Assembly: GCF_000003815.2 (NCBI RefSeq)
Contig: NC_049995.1
Coordinates: 12,939,436-13,003,435, forward strand
Length of the DNA stretch: 64,000 nucleotides
Reading direction: 5' to 3'
From: Branchiostoma floridae
Taxonomy: Eukaryota > Chordata > Leptocardii > Amphioxiformes > Branchiostomatidae
Shown: positions 1 through 14,700 of the stretch, piece by piece
Numbering within the stretch: the first letter of the stretch is position 1
Layout of the letters: each line of letters starts with the position of its first letter
Translations under genes and position numbers: made by a program
The notes under the pieces: generated by a model
Seen by the model: only the letters and a program-made list of their open reading frames with translations
Told to the model about the DNA's origin: nothing
Database searches by the model: none

Positions 1-380
1 AAGAAGTACAGTCAAAACAACTACTGTTAACAAACTGCTTTCCTATTGCAAAAATATGTGAATCTAACAAAGTATAAAAGTGCAAGAATGTCATAAGACA
101 GTGCAGGAATGTTATGTCATCTTAAAACTATCATATTATGATTTAATTGAATAACTGAAATTTGTCTTCATGTTTTCAGAACAGGGAAGAGACTTTGTAG
201 ATTGACTATGTTCTACATGACATTGTATTTTCTCGAAACATGTGAAGGTGTCTATTTCCTAAAACACAGGACCTCCAGATTACCCCCCTTTTAAAGGGGC
301 CCTATTATGAGGCCTACCAGTAACATATACATGGGGGTTTCAAATCCCCAACCTTGCGCTGAAGGAAAAGCTGTACTTAC

Positions 381-2726
381 AGAACTGCCCATGTGCACCA
401 GAGCTTCCTTGGCTCTCTCCACGCGGGAAGTCTTTGTGCTGACAGCGAACGCCCGCGTCACGTGAGAACAGAACTCCACAGAAATACCCATGGCCTGGAA
501 AGGAAGAAGCATAATTTAAAGTAAGATTCAAACTCACAGCAGTCCAAGTTCTTTTATTTCTAATAAAAAGAGGGCTCCCACAACATTGAATCTCTTGTAA
601 AAGAAAGTATGCCTATCAAATCTAATAGTCAACACTAAAACTAAACCTGACATTCTAACCATAACCCTTTACCTCTAGCCCTGAAATTTCAATTCTAACT
701 ATAATTGTAATCTTGACCCTTCACCTCTAACCCTTGACCATTTGCCTCTAACCCCTGACCCTTACCATGACGAGGTTGACCAATGAGACGGCGTTGAGAC
801 TGATGCCCCAGAGGTACATGACCCCCATCATGTCCAGCACGATCATGCCGATGGTGAGGATGATGATGAGAGCGGAGACCAGGTCGAATCCCAGCATGCA
901 GAAGGAGACCAGGAACACGGCCAGCGCCGACCAGCTCAGGCTGGTCATCGTGTCGTGGTAGATCGTCAGGTACTGCTCGTAGAACACGTAGAAGTAGCTG
1001 CAAGGAGGAAATTGAAGTTCGGTTAAGTTTTCTCATTCTTCCTAGACCTACAGACAGTAGGAACACTGTAACGGCCATAGGAAATTCCCCCGAGTACTGT
1101 AAATGCATTTAAGTTCGCGGGGATTTATTTTCGCGGTAGCCTTTAAAAGGAATTTTTGCAGTGGTTTTAATTTCGCAGTAACACCATAGACTGCAGTCTA
1201 ATACCATAACAAAAAAATGTTCGCGGTGGTTTTAAGTTCGCGGTGAAGTGGTAACTGCGAAAACCGCAAACATTAATCCACCACGAACATTTCTGCATTT
1301 ACAGTATCTCCTAAACTGACTGATGCTTGGATCATCTTGGAACATCTTTGATCTCATCGGTAAGGGAATACCTTGTAAGTTGTAGCTGTTGTCTGTGATG
1401 TTTAGATCACATCATTTAAAATATCTGTCATCTCACCTGTAAGGGAAGACCTTATACTTGTTGTCTGTGATGTTCATGGCTGTGGTGATGTTGCTTGCCA
1501 GCTCCTCGGCATACTTCAGTGCATTGATGTAGTCAGCAGATGTGTTGCAGTTTACGTGGTACGTCATGAAGTACGTCGCTGTGGACAAACAAAGAAAGAA
1601 GCAAGTAAACAAACTGTTGACACAAATTCAACATACAGAAGTCTGACTTCTTTGTTCTGGAGTGTAGAATTAGACATGAACAATTAGAAGTAAGGGTTTC
1701 ACATTATTTTCTGCTTAGTTGTAGAAGACATTGTCAGGCAATAGGGGTCGTGGTAGACCGAGAAAAACTTGGACGGAGCGTGTTAGGAGGGACATTAAGG
1801 TAAGCTATCTAATGGTTGAACCCACTAGACAGAGCCGCATGGTAGTGGAGTGTGAAGACTAGCCAACTGCTGCCTACCCATGTCAGGGACCCCAGCAGTA
1901 GTATGATCGAATGATGGTTTTTGATCCCCTCACACTGGAAAGGACCCCTACTCTTTTTGATAAGACTAGTGGGTTCTTTTACACGAACAAACAAGTGTGA
2001 ATCGTACCTCCTACGTCGTTGCGTTTCAGGTCCACTGCAGAGTTATAGGCAGCATGACCACTGCAAAATAACATTTCATATTAATCAGTACAATTAAATA
2101 AACATACACTGGAAATATTGAAAAACAATCAGAGTATCAACAATCAGAGTTCACTACCCACATTATTTCTAATTATGATTACCAATCATGTTTTTTTTTT
2201 CAAATGGACATCATTTAAAAATTTTTTTAACAATAATTTTTCCTGAGTAGTCAGCTCACCCTTTGGCACAGTCCGTTGTCGGGACGTCTGTGAGAAACAT
2301 CGGCAGAAACTCCATAAACTCATCATGTACCGGCCGGATCCCGCGGTCTTTCGGGGAACGGCACCCCACACAGGTGTCGCTGTCAACTGTGGGGGCAAAG
2401 TTCAAGTTTATTCATGTTTACAATATGCAGTAAACAGTCACATGAACACATTAACTGAAACAGAGACACAAACACAGACTAAGGAAACGTCAAAGGTCTA
2501 TGAACTGTTTAAAATTTGTACTAAACATACCCATGCAATAAAATACAGACAAAAACTACAGTATACATCATCATCATCAGCTCAGTGACTTGAAGCAATG
2601 TACACACTCATACAAATGTTACAATACACACACACACACACACACATGCACGCACATACATTAATACACACATTTTGAACCATACAATAAGAAAAACATA
2701 CCTACAAACACACACGAGAAGACACA

Positions 2727-2766
<40 letters not shown>

Positions 2767-5700
2767 TACTAACATGCAGGGGGGGGGGGTCTTACCTGAT
2801 GCATTGCAGAACCTCTCCGTGTTGTTGTAGACCCTGCAGCAGGGGGGGTTGCCCAGGGGGTTCATCCAGTCAAAGTAGTCGTCCATCCATGAGGAGGGGG
2901 CCGCAAAGATCTTAGAACTGGGAGGAGACAAGCGACCAGAAAGGTTAGGACTTGGTCTTCCACTGTTTTAGATGCAGTATAATAGGGATCTGGCCTCTTA
3001 CTACAGTTTTACAATGGAAAACGTTAGAACATGGTCTCTCACTTAGGTTTTCAAAGAAGTAGAATAGGGATCTGGCCTCTCACTAGCTTTATAGGGGTAA
3101 AAGTTAGGACATGATCTCTCACTGCAGTCATGAAAGCAGTAGAATAGAGTTTTGGTCTCTCACTACAGTTTTACAGCGGCAAAAGTTAGAATATGGTCTC
3201 TCAATGAAGTTTTACAATTGCATAGGATCTAGTCTCCCACTAGTTATATGTTTCAGATAGCATTCACTAGCAGTTACTGAAAATGATGAAAGATAGTGAA
3301 TGATGTCTAAAAATGACAATCTTTAGAGAAATTATTTGGTTGTTTTTTTTACTTCGAATTCATATCAGATAATGTCTAACTAGTTAGCATCAAATGGCAG
3401 CTCACTCCAGACCCTTGTGATTTAGCCCCGCCACAATTTAGCCCTTGGCTGCAAAGAGAGAGTAGCTGGCCCACCCAATAACAATGAAACACAACCTTCA
3501 TTGACATACAGAAGACAATTTGACCACAAACAAAAAAGCCTTACAAGTCAGCTATAAGATGTGCGTCCAGTATCGGCTGAACTGTGGTACTTACTAGTCA
3601 GCTATAAGATGTGCGTCCCCTATTTGCTGTACTATGGTACTTACTAGTCAGCTATAAGATGTGCGTCCCCTATTTGCTGTACTATGGTACTTACTAGTCA
3701 GCTATAAGATGTGCGTCCCCTATTTGCTGTACTATGGTACCTACTAGTCAGCTATAAGATGTGCGTCCCCTATTTGCTGTACTATGGTACTTACTAGTCA
3801 GCTATAAGATGTGCGTCCCCTATTTGCTGTACTATGGTACTTACTAGTCAGCTATAAGATGTGCGTCCCCTATTTGCTGTACTATGGTACCTACTAGTCA
3901 GCTATAAGATGTGCGTCCCCTATTTGCTGTACTATGGTACTTACTAGTCAGCTATAAGATGTGCGTCCCCTATTTGCTGTACTATGGTACTTACTAGTCA
4001 GCTATAAGATGTGCGTCCCCTATTTGCTGTACTATGGTACCTACTAGTCAGCTATAAGATGTGCGTCCCCTATTTGCTGCACCAGAGAGTCTCGGTTACA
4101 CCCACTGCTGCCACAGATCATGTTCTGTCCTTCCTTCGTCGTGTAGTCGTGACCTTCCTCCACCACAAAGTACACCGGTGCTCCGACCTTCAGGTACCTG
4201 CTGATGTTGGAGAAGTACTCAAGAACGTACGAGTCCTGGGAGAGAAAATACATTTTTATTTATCTATCTATTCATTGATTCATATTCAAATCCAGTCCTT
4301 GATGAAAGACAGGGAGGAGTGGAGAAGACTTTCAAGCTTGGCTCGAGCGGGTGCTCGACCAAAGTAAAGTAAGTAAGTGAGAGTGAGATCTGTGAGGTGT
4401 GGGCAACAGGATTAACAAGGCTCACACCTCCAGCATACAATTAAAACAAGCTATGAACTATACAAAATAAGCAAACAAAAAACTAAGTACGCAAAGCATT
4501 CTCATTTAAAAGAAAAGAAAATCATGTCAAGACTACACAGTACTATATACAATGAACAATAACAGAAACGTCTCTTACAGGATTTGTACATTCAAGTCCA
4601 AACTGCCAAAGATAACCACTTGGAACCAATAAAATCTGGTCTGTGTAGACATGCAATCTCCATAGACAGGCTTTGTGAGACTTCTGTCAATGGGAAATTT
4701 ATCTAAGGGCCACCCCCAAAAGTTGTCACAATGTCCAGGTGGTCCTTATGTAAAGGTGGTCAATTGTACAGGTCTGACTGTATTTGTAACATGTATTTTG
4801 AAAAGGAGCTGCAAGATACTCCTCACAAAAAACAAGACCTTGTGGAAAACATTTTTCAGTCTTACCTCGGGCATGGAGAGTTTTTGGTCAAGTCCGACGT
4901 CCAGTTTGTTTACAACGGCTCCACTGTAGGCAACTGCACCCGCAAACAACAAGATCTAAAGACAACAAATAATTCTGTTTAACTCTACATTGTATTTCCA
5001 ATCTACAGTCTACTTTCAGGAAAGAATGTTAACAAACTTCTAGACATTTCATTTCTGGGTTATCAAAACTGAAAAGTATATGTGGACATGTGTAGCATGA
5101 CTGTGTAGTCCAGTGGTTAGTGGCCCTGCCTTTTCACCTTTGTCAAAAAGGATTAATTCATATGTTGGGTAGCGTTTGTGTGTGCGTTGGTGTGTTCGTA
5201 AAAGACCAACATAACTCGAGAACCTGGATGGATTGTATTGATATATTGTATGCGGGTATGAGAGAAAGTGTTACTTACGACAAAGGGTCGAATCCAGTCC
5301 TTAAGCACGATTGGCGCATAGATATGCTTGACGAAAGCGTAGAGGAACCCTTCCGACTTCGGGACGTCGCTTTTCCCCGCGACCTTCACACAACAGCAGA
5401 AGTCCATCCTGTTGTTCTGAGATTGGGGTTGAAGGTCAAAGATCAGATCAGGGGTCAGAAGTTCACAACAGGACATGTAGTGACAGGTCAGCACAACAAT
5501 AATGAAAATGAAAACTTTTGTTTATCAACCTTTTATGAAGCTATATTCTTTCACTACTTGTAATTTGATGTTTGAAAAGCTGAATGCTATACCCAGTTTC
5601 ATTCAGTATGAGAAGCAAATTTGCCGGTCTTTTTAATACTTTTGTCTTCCAAAAGGCCAAAGGGTTATAGAAAAGATAAACACCTATAGCACCAGTAGTG

Positions 5701-8700
5701 GAGCTATACAGTGTATTACAGCAACGTTGGGGTAATGCTGGCTCTTATGGGGTGGCATACCCTATACTGTATTCAAAGAAAGGTGTTGGAAGGATTTTAA
5801 GAGTTTTTAATGAATTGTTAACGAACCTCCTGTCTTCGTGCGTCGATGGTCAGTAGACTAACGAAGCATGTGATCTGTAGCAGGAAGTCGAAGAACACGG
5901 CCAGACCGGCGTACAGCGAGAACACACGCACCGCCGGCATGTTGGACAGACCACCTGAAAAGGGACAACATCAGCACTGTAAGAACCTTGAACTGAGGAT
6001 TTATGTGCTCTTTGTACTTATGATTACACATGTACAATAAGAGAAAACCATTGATAGCTATTGATACATGTCAAAATTTTCAATGAACACTGTCGCCTTC
6101 TTCAGGATCAATACTGATGACCAATCACTTCAGAACATAAACTAGCAATAGTTACGCATGATCTTATGGATACATGATGTCGACAATTGATCAAACATGG
6201 AAAAAAGTTTAGCATGATACTTTGATTACTTCCAACACAGATAAGCTTTCAAGAGAAAACAGCTTTAAGGAGGATGCTGCAGCAGTGCACATGAAGACCA
6301 AACCGATTGTGACAACAGTGAATGGATGAATGAATCAATCAATCAATGAAGGAATGGATGGATGGAGGAATGAATGAATCAATGAAAAAAAATGACTGCC
6401 TTACCGAGACAGAAGGCGACAGTTTCGGAGAAGCTTGTGAGGAAGAGGCTGGGTGCGACCTGCCCGAGGATACGGGCAATCTGGTCCTCTAGCTCCTCAT
6501 TCTTCCTGCGCTCGTCTCGCTGGGGAAACACAAATCAATAAATCAACTAATCAATCGATAAATCAATCAATCAAATATCAACAAGTCAATAGTCTCTTCC
6601 TATTTTAGTTTGTCCTATTCTTGGACCAAAGCCTGTTCTTTCAGTAAACTTTACCTAAGTCAATATGCAACTTCTAAAAGACCCCAAACGTGCCACAAAA
6701 GGCACCTCAACCATACAGAGGCACTTCTACAAGACCCTGAACATGCTCAAATCTATCTTAAAAACAAGAAGCAGTAACTGTTCCTTTCTCCGTACCTGGA
6801 AGGCCTGTACCAGGATGAAGATGTTGTCCACCCCCACAGCCAGCACCAGGAAGGGAACCACCTCGATGATGATGAGGGTGGCGGGAATCCCCGCGTAGCT
6901 GAACACGCCGATGGAACATGCCGTCGCACACAGCACGATCAACACTCCGCACAGACCCAGCGAGATCTTGGAGTCAATCTGGGGAAGGAAACATCAAAGT
7001 CAATAAATCTGTAGGAAAATGTACCATCAAATATAAAATAAAGCCCATACCATTAAAGAATGACAAGACAGAAATTACTAATAAAAATGATCAGAAACCT
7101 TTCAAGCCATTAACTACCAAAACAGAAAAATGTTGATATCAATGAAACTGATGTTTCTAAGTCAGCTTTACAGTTCTTCTTCACTGGAGTAAGGAGGCTT
7201 TAGGTCCATTGGAGGACAACAGTCCAATGGATAATTGGACAACTTTTTATTTCAGGATTATAATAGCATTTGTGGGATGAATATAAGACAATAGTAGGAC
7301 TACAGGATAATAGTAGTAGGACGATTACAGGAAAGCAGTGGGACAACTACAAAACAACTGTTACAGTAGGATGGCTCCAGGACTGACCAGTAGACGGCTG
7401 CAGCTGTAGAACTGCCCCAGAGCGATGGAGATGTAGGCGAACATGATGAGGTAGCTGACCAGGATGGTGTAGATGTCTGTGGCACTCTCACGGTCAAGCT
7501 CATCCTCAATAGACCTCTGCAATATCAACAAGAAATGCTTGTGAATTTCTGAATGTCTTTGGACCAAAAGCAACAAGATGTCAGGTAAGAATCTTAATGA
7601 GAATCTTCAAGACACTTCAAGAAATTAGTGTCTCCAATGCTCAAACCAATAGACTGCAATTCCCTTCTCCACTACACCATCAATTCGTACAACAGACAAG
7701 TGCAAACTGTGTCATAGTCAAATGTTAAGTGTGCTTGTCAAATCTCTGGTTTTCGTATTTTAACTATGTGGGACTATATTGCAATGATCAATATTCATTA
7801 TTGATTGTATTATTGCTATGTCAATTTTAACTGAAGAAAGAAAGAAAGAAAGAACAGCTATCCATGGACTATACCACACTACTTTCAGGAATTATGATGT
7901 TGGCTTGTGATGCTGCAGTACCGAAAACACAAACACAGACAGCAACTGTTACAGTACCGAAGCCGGAGGTGAAACCTTCCCTTACCTGTGCAGTAAAGCT
8001 GATGCTGACGGGATCTGCCGGATCCGTGTACGTTTTCATAAAGTTCGCAAAGCCTTGCTTTATAAATTCTATGTGCAAACACACAAACACAGACAACAAC
8101 ATCACCCCTGTCGGACGTGAAACCTTCCCTTACCTGTGCAGAAAAGCTGATGCTGAGGTTAAAGTTGGCGGGATTCGCAGGCTCCGTGTAATTTTTCATG
8201 AAGTCCACAAAAGCCTTGCTTTATAAATTCTATGTGCAAACACACAAACACAGACAACAACAACACCCCTGTCGGACGTGAAACCTTCCCTTACCTGTGC
8301 AGAAAAGCTGATGCTGAGGTTAGAGTTGGCAGGATTCGCCGGGTCCGTGTAATTTTTCATGAAGTCCACGAAGGCCTTCTCCCACGCCAGCGCCCGGTTT
8401 ACCTCCGTCTCGTTCAGCGAGTTGTCCACAACAAATGTGATGATCAATGCTTCTGCCTGTGTGAAGTTCTCACCTGAAAGAAGGAGCAGCGTCTTAAGAA
8501 CATGGGAATATCTTCAAGACATAGGGATGTCTTCACATGAAACCGTGTGTTAAGACAAACAGGAAATCTAACTAACTAAAGGTACTGAGATCCGCATGAC
8601 ATTGTGTCATTTACATGACTTTATGTTTCTTGAAGTCTTTTTTCATTCCGCCATTTGTTTCTTTCTTTTTCATCATACAAAATCTTACTTTCTTAGCTAT

Positions 8701-11700
8701 TGAAGAAGGATAAAGAATAAAATCTGTAATTCAGCGTCAAGTCTCTTAAGAGAATTTATCTAGTGGCTTGATTCATTTAGTAAGTTAGTTAATGTTTTGC
8801 CTGTCTAACCTTCACACAAACACATTAAACACCTTAGTTTTGTATTTCTTTTGACAATCCCAGCCAGCCCCTTGTTTTAATCTTTCCTTCCCTCTTTCGT
8901 TCTTACCTTCGTACCCTCCCAGAGCGATCCATGGGAAGACAGGCCCACCAAACGTGCCGAGGCACGATGTGTGTAGCTGGGTGGTGTCATTCACAGACGC
9001 TGGGGCTCTGTATGGGGGAAACACACACACTGGTTATCCTTTATCATTTACAGATGCTGGGGCTCTGTATGGGGGAAATATAAACACTGATTACCATTTA
9101 TTATCTCAAGAATCCTGGGGTTATGTAAGGGGCTAAACACCATTTTCTAAAGTATCAGGCATCACATGTACATGAGACAAAATTACCAACAAGAAAAGAA
9201 AACTTTTGCAATTACTAGTACTTACTCTGCGCAGTACATGAGATGAGTGTGGTAGTCAGCATAAGTATAGAAGAAGTCCCCAATCCTGAGATCTAACATG
9301 TGGTGGCTGTTCTGGAAGTAGTTCAGCGGGCTCATGATGGTACAGTTGTTGTTGACGGGCGCGAGAGGCTTCATGCAAATGTCCTCCAGGGTGATGTTAC
9401 GCTTCTCCTCCTCATACCAAACCTGCAGCTGCTCGATGTTTGTCTGGAGGTCAAGGATCTGAAAAGGAGAAGGTTAAGACATTAACTGAGAATCTTAAGA
9501 CATACACTCATACAATATAGTCAAATCTACCCATTGATAGAAGACTGTTTGAAACATTGTAAGTTGTAATATTCTTTACATAAAAATCTTGAATTTCCCT
9601 CTCCAAGTTCAGGTTGGCATGTTGAAGGCTTGCTCTAAGTCTAACTGAAATGTTGGAAGCAAAATTCCCTTAGTGTATTCCCCTAGGTATTTTCTAATGG
9701 TACATGCGTTAAAGTACATGTAGGTATGCAGAATGTATTACAAGCAAAGCAATGATCTAGTAACAATTGATAAACATTTCCTTATAGGATATACAGAGGA
9801 TAGCTGCCGACAGAGCTTGCTGGGCCAACCTGACTGCCTCATGTGTCGGACGACACGGGAGCCCCTAAGTAAGTAAGTGCTGCTAGAAAGGATATGAACG
9901 TGAATATTCTTGGTTCGTAACTCTAGATCTGGTGCTTAAAAGCAAGACTACTTCTTGTTCAGCAGTTGTTTCTATCTGTACTTGCTAATAGGTAATCCGT
10001 AGTTGGTCAGTTTATTAGTCATTTTGTTAGGAACTTAGAAGATTCCTCTGGTACTGAAAGGTATGACTATTTCTTGTTCAGAAGTAGTTGATCAGTAGTT
10101 GGTACAGCTGGTCAGTTTATTGGTCATTTTGTGAGGAACATGGAACAATGAAAACTCACCTGGTGTAAGATGTCCTTCCTGAGCACAGGTGAGAATGGGA
10201 TGGGGTCACCTGAGGGGTAGGGGTCGTAATTGGTCCACTCGCTGCCCGGTGCGGTGATGATCAGCTGTTCAGCGCGGTAGAACGGGCCGAAGTGCTGGTC
10301 GAAGTAGTCCTTCTGTACGCGGGAACGGCTGTCCGGCGCCGACCACAGCAGGACAGGGTCCGTTACAACCTGGTTTGTAATTTATGGAATCAATTTAACT
10401 GTAATATCCAACACAAAAATTGGACTCACCCAAATTTTCGACTGAACAGCACCAGTCTTTGTCAAGGAATGAACAATCCACTGCAAACCTCAAAAGTTTC
10501 CCAACATATTCACATAGAATCACCGGGTCATTCGGTTTCACTGGTCTGGACAAAGTTAAAATCTTGGGACATAGAGCCAGACTTTTTTGCTAGAGGGATC
10601 AAAGAAGCCATCTACATCAGAGCTTTACAACCATCCCTGAACAGAGTCGGTGGCGGCATAGACTTTTTGCAACCTACGATCCACTACTTACTGAGTCACG
10701 TGTTCTATCTGCATAACATGACGTCAGGATAGCAGTGGATTGTTTATTCCTGCTTACAACTATTTATACACCATATGACTCTACTTCTGCTACTTAGTAT
10801 GTTATATGTACCAATAAAGAAACAAACCTGGAACTTGGCCAGACCAGCTGCACAGGTTGCGATCACCGCCACGCCACACACAAACACTATGACAGGATGG
10901 CGGGCGCAGAACAGACCCCAGCGCTGGAACACGTTAAACATGAAGTTTTCCATCATCTCTCCACACTTTTCAAAACAACCGATGTCCGCTGAGGTCACGA
11001 TCTTTTGATTTACAAGTGCTGGGTCGCTGTTGATACTGTCTTCACCCACAAACGAACACAAGTCGTCACTGTCGGACGGTTTCGAGCCACATCGACGAAT
11101 CAGGAACGTCAATGTCAACACCATACAGAACAGGAAAGCGAACCCAACGTACGAAAATGACATCACGACTGTCATCCCGTCGATGCCGAAGATTTGCCAT
11201 TTTTTCGCTGGTGGGGGTGGTTCGGGCCGCGGCCCACAGACCGCGGGACAGTCCTGACAACTACACGCGGCGCTCACGTCATCCGGGCTCTGCGCGCACG
11301 AGAACGCTTGATCGTCCATCGGGTGGATCGTGGAGTTCGGTCCCGTATTGTTGATCACAAAGTTGATCTGGAAGGGCGTCTGACCGTTGTCCTTGCTCCC
11401 CATGTAGCCAAGCCAGATCTCGGGGCTGGTGCAGTCCTTAGCGGCCATACCGCACAGGATGCTCAGTGCTCGCGAGTTGCTGGCGGGAAACTGAACCATC
11501 TGGCAGGAGTTGTACAGCCCCCAGGCGAAGTCGAAACTGACGTAGTAAGTCACCTCCACAACGTTGTACTGCTGGGAATAGATAAGATTGCACAAAATGG
11601 AATTAAGCACCCTATTATTGCATTCTGCACTACAAAACCTTGTTCTTTCAGTCATCAAGTGATTTTCAAATGTTGAGCTTTCCCGTACAAAAAAAATAAG

Positions 11701-14700
11701 TTTCAAACTTTTTTGTGCGGGACAGAGTTTGCTTGAGAAAAGGTGTAATTCAGCTTATATTATAGAATGGTAAAAAGTCATAAGTAGTTACCTGGGTGTC
11801 GTTTCCTACACTGAACACATCACTCCTCGGTTGCAAGACGTCGTTTTCATTGAGCTGTATGATTGGCGCTTCATTGGGAGTTTCAATGAAAGCCGTGAGG
11901 TTGTGGGCTGCGAAGGATGGGGTGTGGAAGGGGGTCTGGGTTGGGGGCGTGTAGGGGGAGGTTTTGTCGATGGTGATGAAGTTGCTCCCGTTAGGTGAGC
12001 AAGTCAACTCGCAGTACAGGCGCACAAGGTTCTGGAAACATGAGGGACACCTCTGTAGGGCCTGCTGGGGGACCTGTATGTGGGGGGGAGAGTGGAAATT
12101 ATCAGTCTATTTCAATTGCAAATCCATGCTCACGGACAAAACAATACAGTATATACGATGTGGATAAGAGAAGACAATGGTAGTGCTCATATAGTTGTGT
12201 AGTACATATGTTTTTACCAAACACACATGGATACATTACATATAGTATGATATACAGTTTTTTATACAGACATATGCATGCTAGTACTCTCTTACACACG
12301 CAAAACAAAAAACACAAACACACATGCATTGATGAAAATGTGTTTTCATCAGCACAAAAAAATAACAGATTTTATAAGGAAAATCAACAAACAATGAAAG
12401 GGACAGAACAAACAATCCGTTACCTGCATGTTGTTCTGTAAGGTCTTGATCTGATTGATGTCGCAGCAGACCTTCGGCGGAGAGGATCCATCCCCCGCGA
12501 GGTGTGGACACAGCTGAGACAGGATATCCCGACCCTCCCTGTCCTCCAGGGGTTTGGGGGGCCCCGTGTACTCACAGTTATAGTGCTTGCTTCCTAAGCT
12601 TGCTCCACACTCTCCGTGCCACACGCAGTGGCCTTCATCCGCACATCTTACAACAACCTGTACACAACACAACACAAAATGTATAGTTAAAGTATCATTA
12701 AGTTGTTCTCCAGTGGTTTGGGAGGCCCGGTATACAGGCAGTTGTAGTACTTGTCTCCTGGCTGTCTCCCACATTCGCCGTACCACACACAGTGGCCTTC
12801 ATCCGAACATCTTACAGCGACCTGTACAGAATACAACACAAAATGTACAGTCAGTATCATCAAGTTGTTCTCCAGTGATTTGGGTGGCCCGGTATATAGG
12901 CAGTTGTAGTACTTGTCTCCTGGCTGTCTCCCACATTCGCCGTACCACACACAGTGGCCTTCATCCGCACATCTTACAGCGACCTACACACAACACATCA
13001 CAAAACGTAGTGTCAGTACCATCAAGTTGTTCTACAGCAGTTTGGGAGGCCCGGTATACAGGCAGTTGTAGAACTTGTCTCCTGGCTGTCTCCCACATTC
13101 ACCGTACCACACACAGTGCCTTCCAATTTCATCCGAAAATCTTACAGCAACCTACATATAACACAACACAAAATGTACAGTCTGTATCATCAAGTTGTTC
13201 TACAGCAATTTGGGAGGCCCGGTATACATGCAGTTGTAGTACTTGTCTCCTGGCTGTCTCCCACATTCACCGTACCACACACAGTGTCCTTCATCCGCAC
13301 ACCTTACAACAACCTATACACAACACAAAATGTGGAGTCATGATCAGCATCATCGAGTCTGTGCAACACAACCTGCACTTTCTACTGTCTCGTCTCGTTT
13401 TTGCAAATGTTGCCAAAGCAAAGGGAGTTAGTCAACTTATGGGGCTATACCATCCCTTACGGGGTGACATACACTTGCTGTAGCTGATACAAGATGGTGT
13501 CTCCTGTCCGGGTGAATGATGTAAAAACTTAAAAAAGGAAATTAAAAAATTAAATCTTGAACACCAGTATTATTTCCTTTTCACATGAAAAGATTCTGGA
13601 CAACTTGGTTATAATTAGTCTTGTTAAAATGTACATACATGACATAGGACTAGGAGACTTTATCTCCCTTTACAAAACACAACTACTTAAACATCTTTAT
13701 TATGTTTATTTGCATTACAAAGAAAGAAATCTTACAGTTACATCACATTTAGAGGGAGAGAATAACAATTATCAGACACAGGTGACATAAGCTGCACTGA
13801 TGACATGTTATTGTTAAGCATCTAACGATTTCTCAACAAAACAAGCTAACGCTAAATCAACAAAGTTTTGCATTGTGTCCACATTTGATTGATTTGCTTC
13901 TCTGTTATCTTACACCATCATGTTCCATTATTTAGAGCTGTGGTCAGTGGTCACATTTGTCTACTTAAAAATATACAAGTATAAGCTAAATTTGCACCTA
14001 TAAAGTCATTGTCAAAGTATGACATATGTTCACATTCATTTTTTTTTATAATGTGATCATTCAGAAGTTGCTTCTCTGGATATACCAGCTGTTTAGGCCA
14101 GCTGTAAAATCATTCCTACAAGTTCACAACAGTGGCGCACTAGTCACCAAATGTCTTTCTCAAATTTGCTGCTTATTGTCTTCAAAGTTCATGTTACTGA
14201 ACTGTCAGTTTCTTTTTCTTTACTGCAACCAACCAAAGAGATCCAAAATGATACACTTGGAATTTTTTTTGTTAAATTGTGGCCATTTTTTCTCCGTTTT
14301 TGTGTGATTCAAAATCAACTCAAGACAAGAAAACGATGTTCAGCTGCCAACTCACACCATGGTACCTAATCAATGTGTTTGTTTTTTGCAAGTGAATGAT
14401 GACCCATCCCGAAATGTGCCATTTTAATTTGAGCTCCAGACACATTTTTAATTAGCTGAATAAGCCCATAACAACCTTATTTGGTGGTTCTGAACAAAAA
14501 AAAGCTGAATTTTAAGATTAACATGATAGCAGCATGTCTACTCACTCAGAGTTTAAATTTTCATCCCTTCACTCTCTAAATAAAAAAATGTACACTGTAA
14601 ATTTTCACTGTCAGAGAACTGTACAAAATGTCCATGGTATGGCCTAATAAGGGAAAAATTGATGAGGATGAGCTGATCGGATGACAAATTACTGGGAAAT

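Noticed and set aside
3541..4080. Regular 50-bp repeats that could suggest a CRISPR array
   Set aside because: There are no unique spacers. The unit is a continuous 50-bp tandem repeat derived from an NPC1 exon end, in a eukaryotic gene.
9930..10145. Tandem duplicated stretch as another exon-edge copy
   Set aside because: The repeated unit (GTAGTTGGTCAGTTTATT and similar) is purely intronic and does not reach an exon boundary, so it was not counted among the junction repeats.
11194..11676. 160-aa plus-strand ORF
   Set aside because: It is antisense to NPC1 exon 4, which has clear family identity on the other strand.
12587..13483. 298-aa plus-strand ORF
   Set aside because: It is antisense to the NPC1 exon 2 copies; its repeats are mirror images of the CVWYGECG copies.
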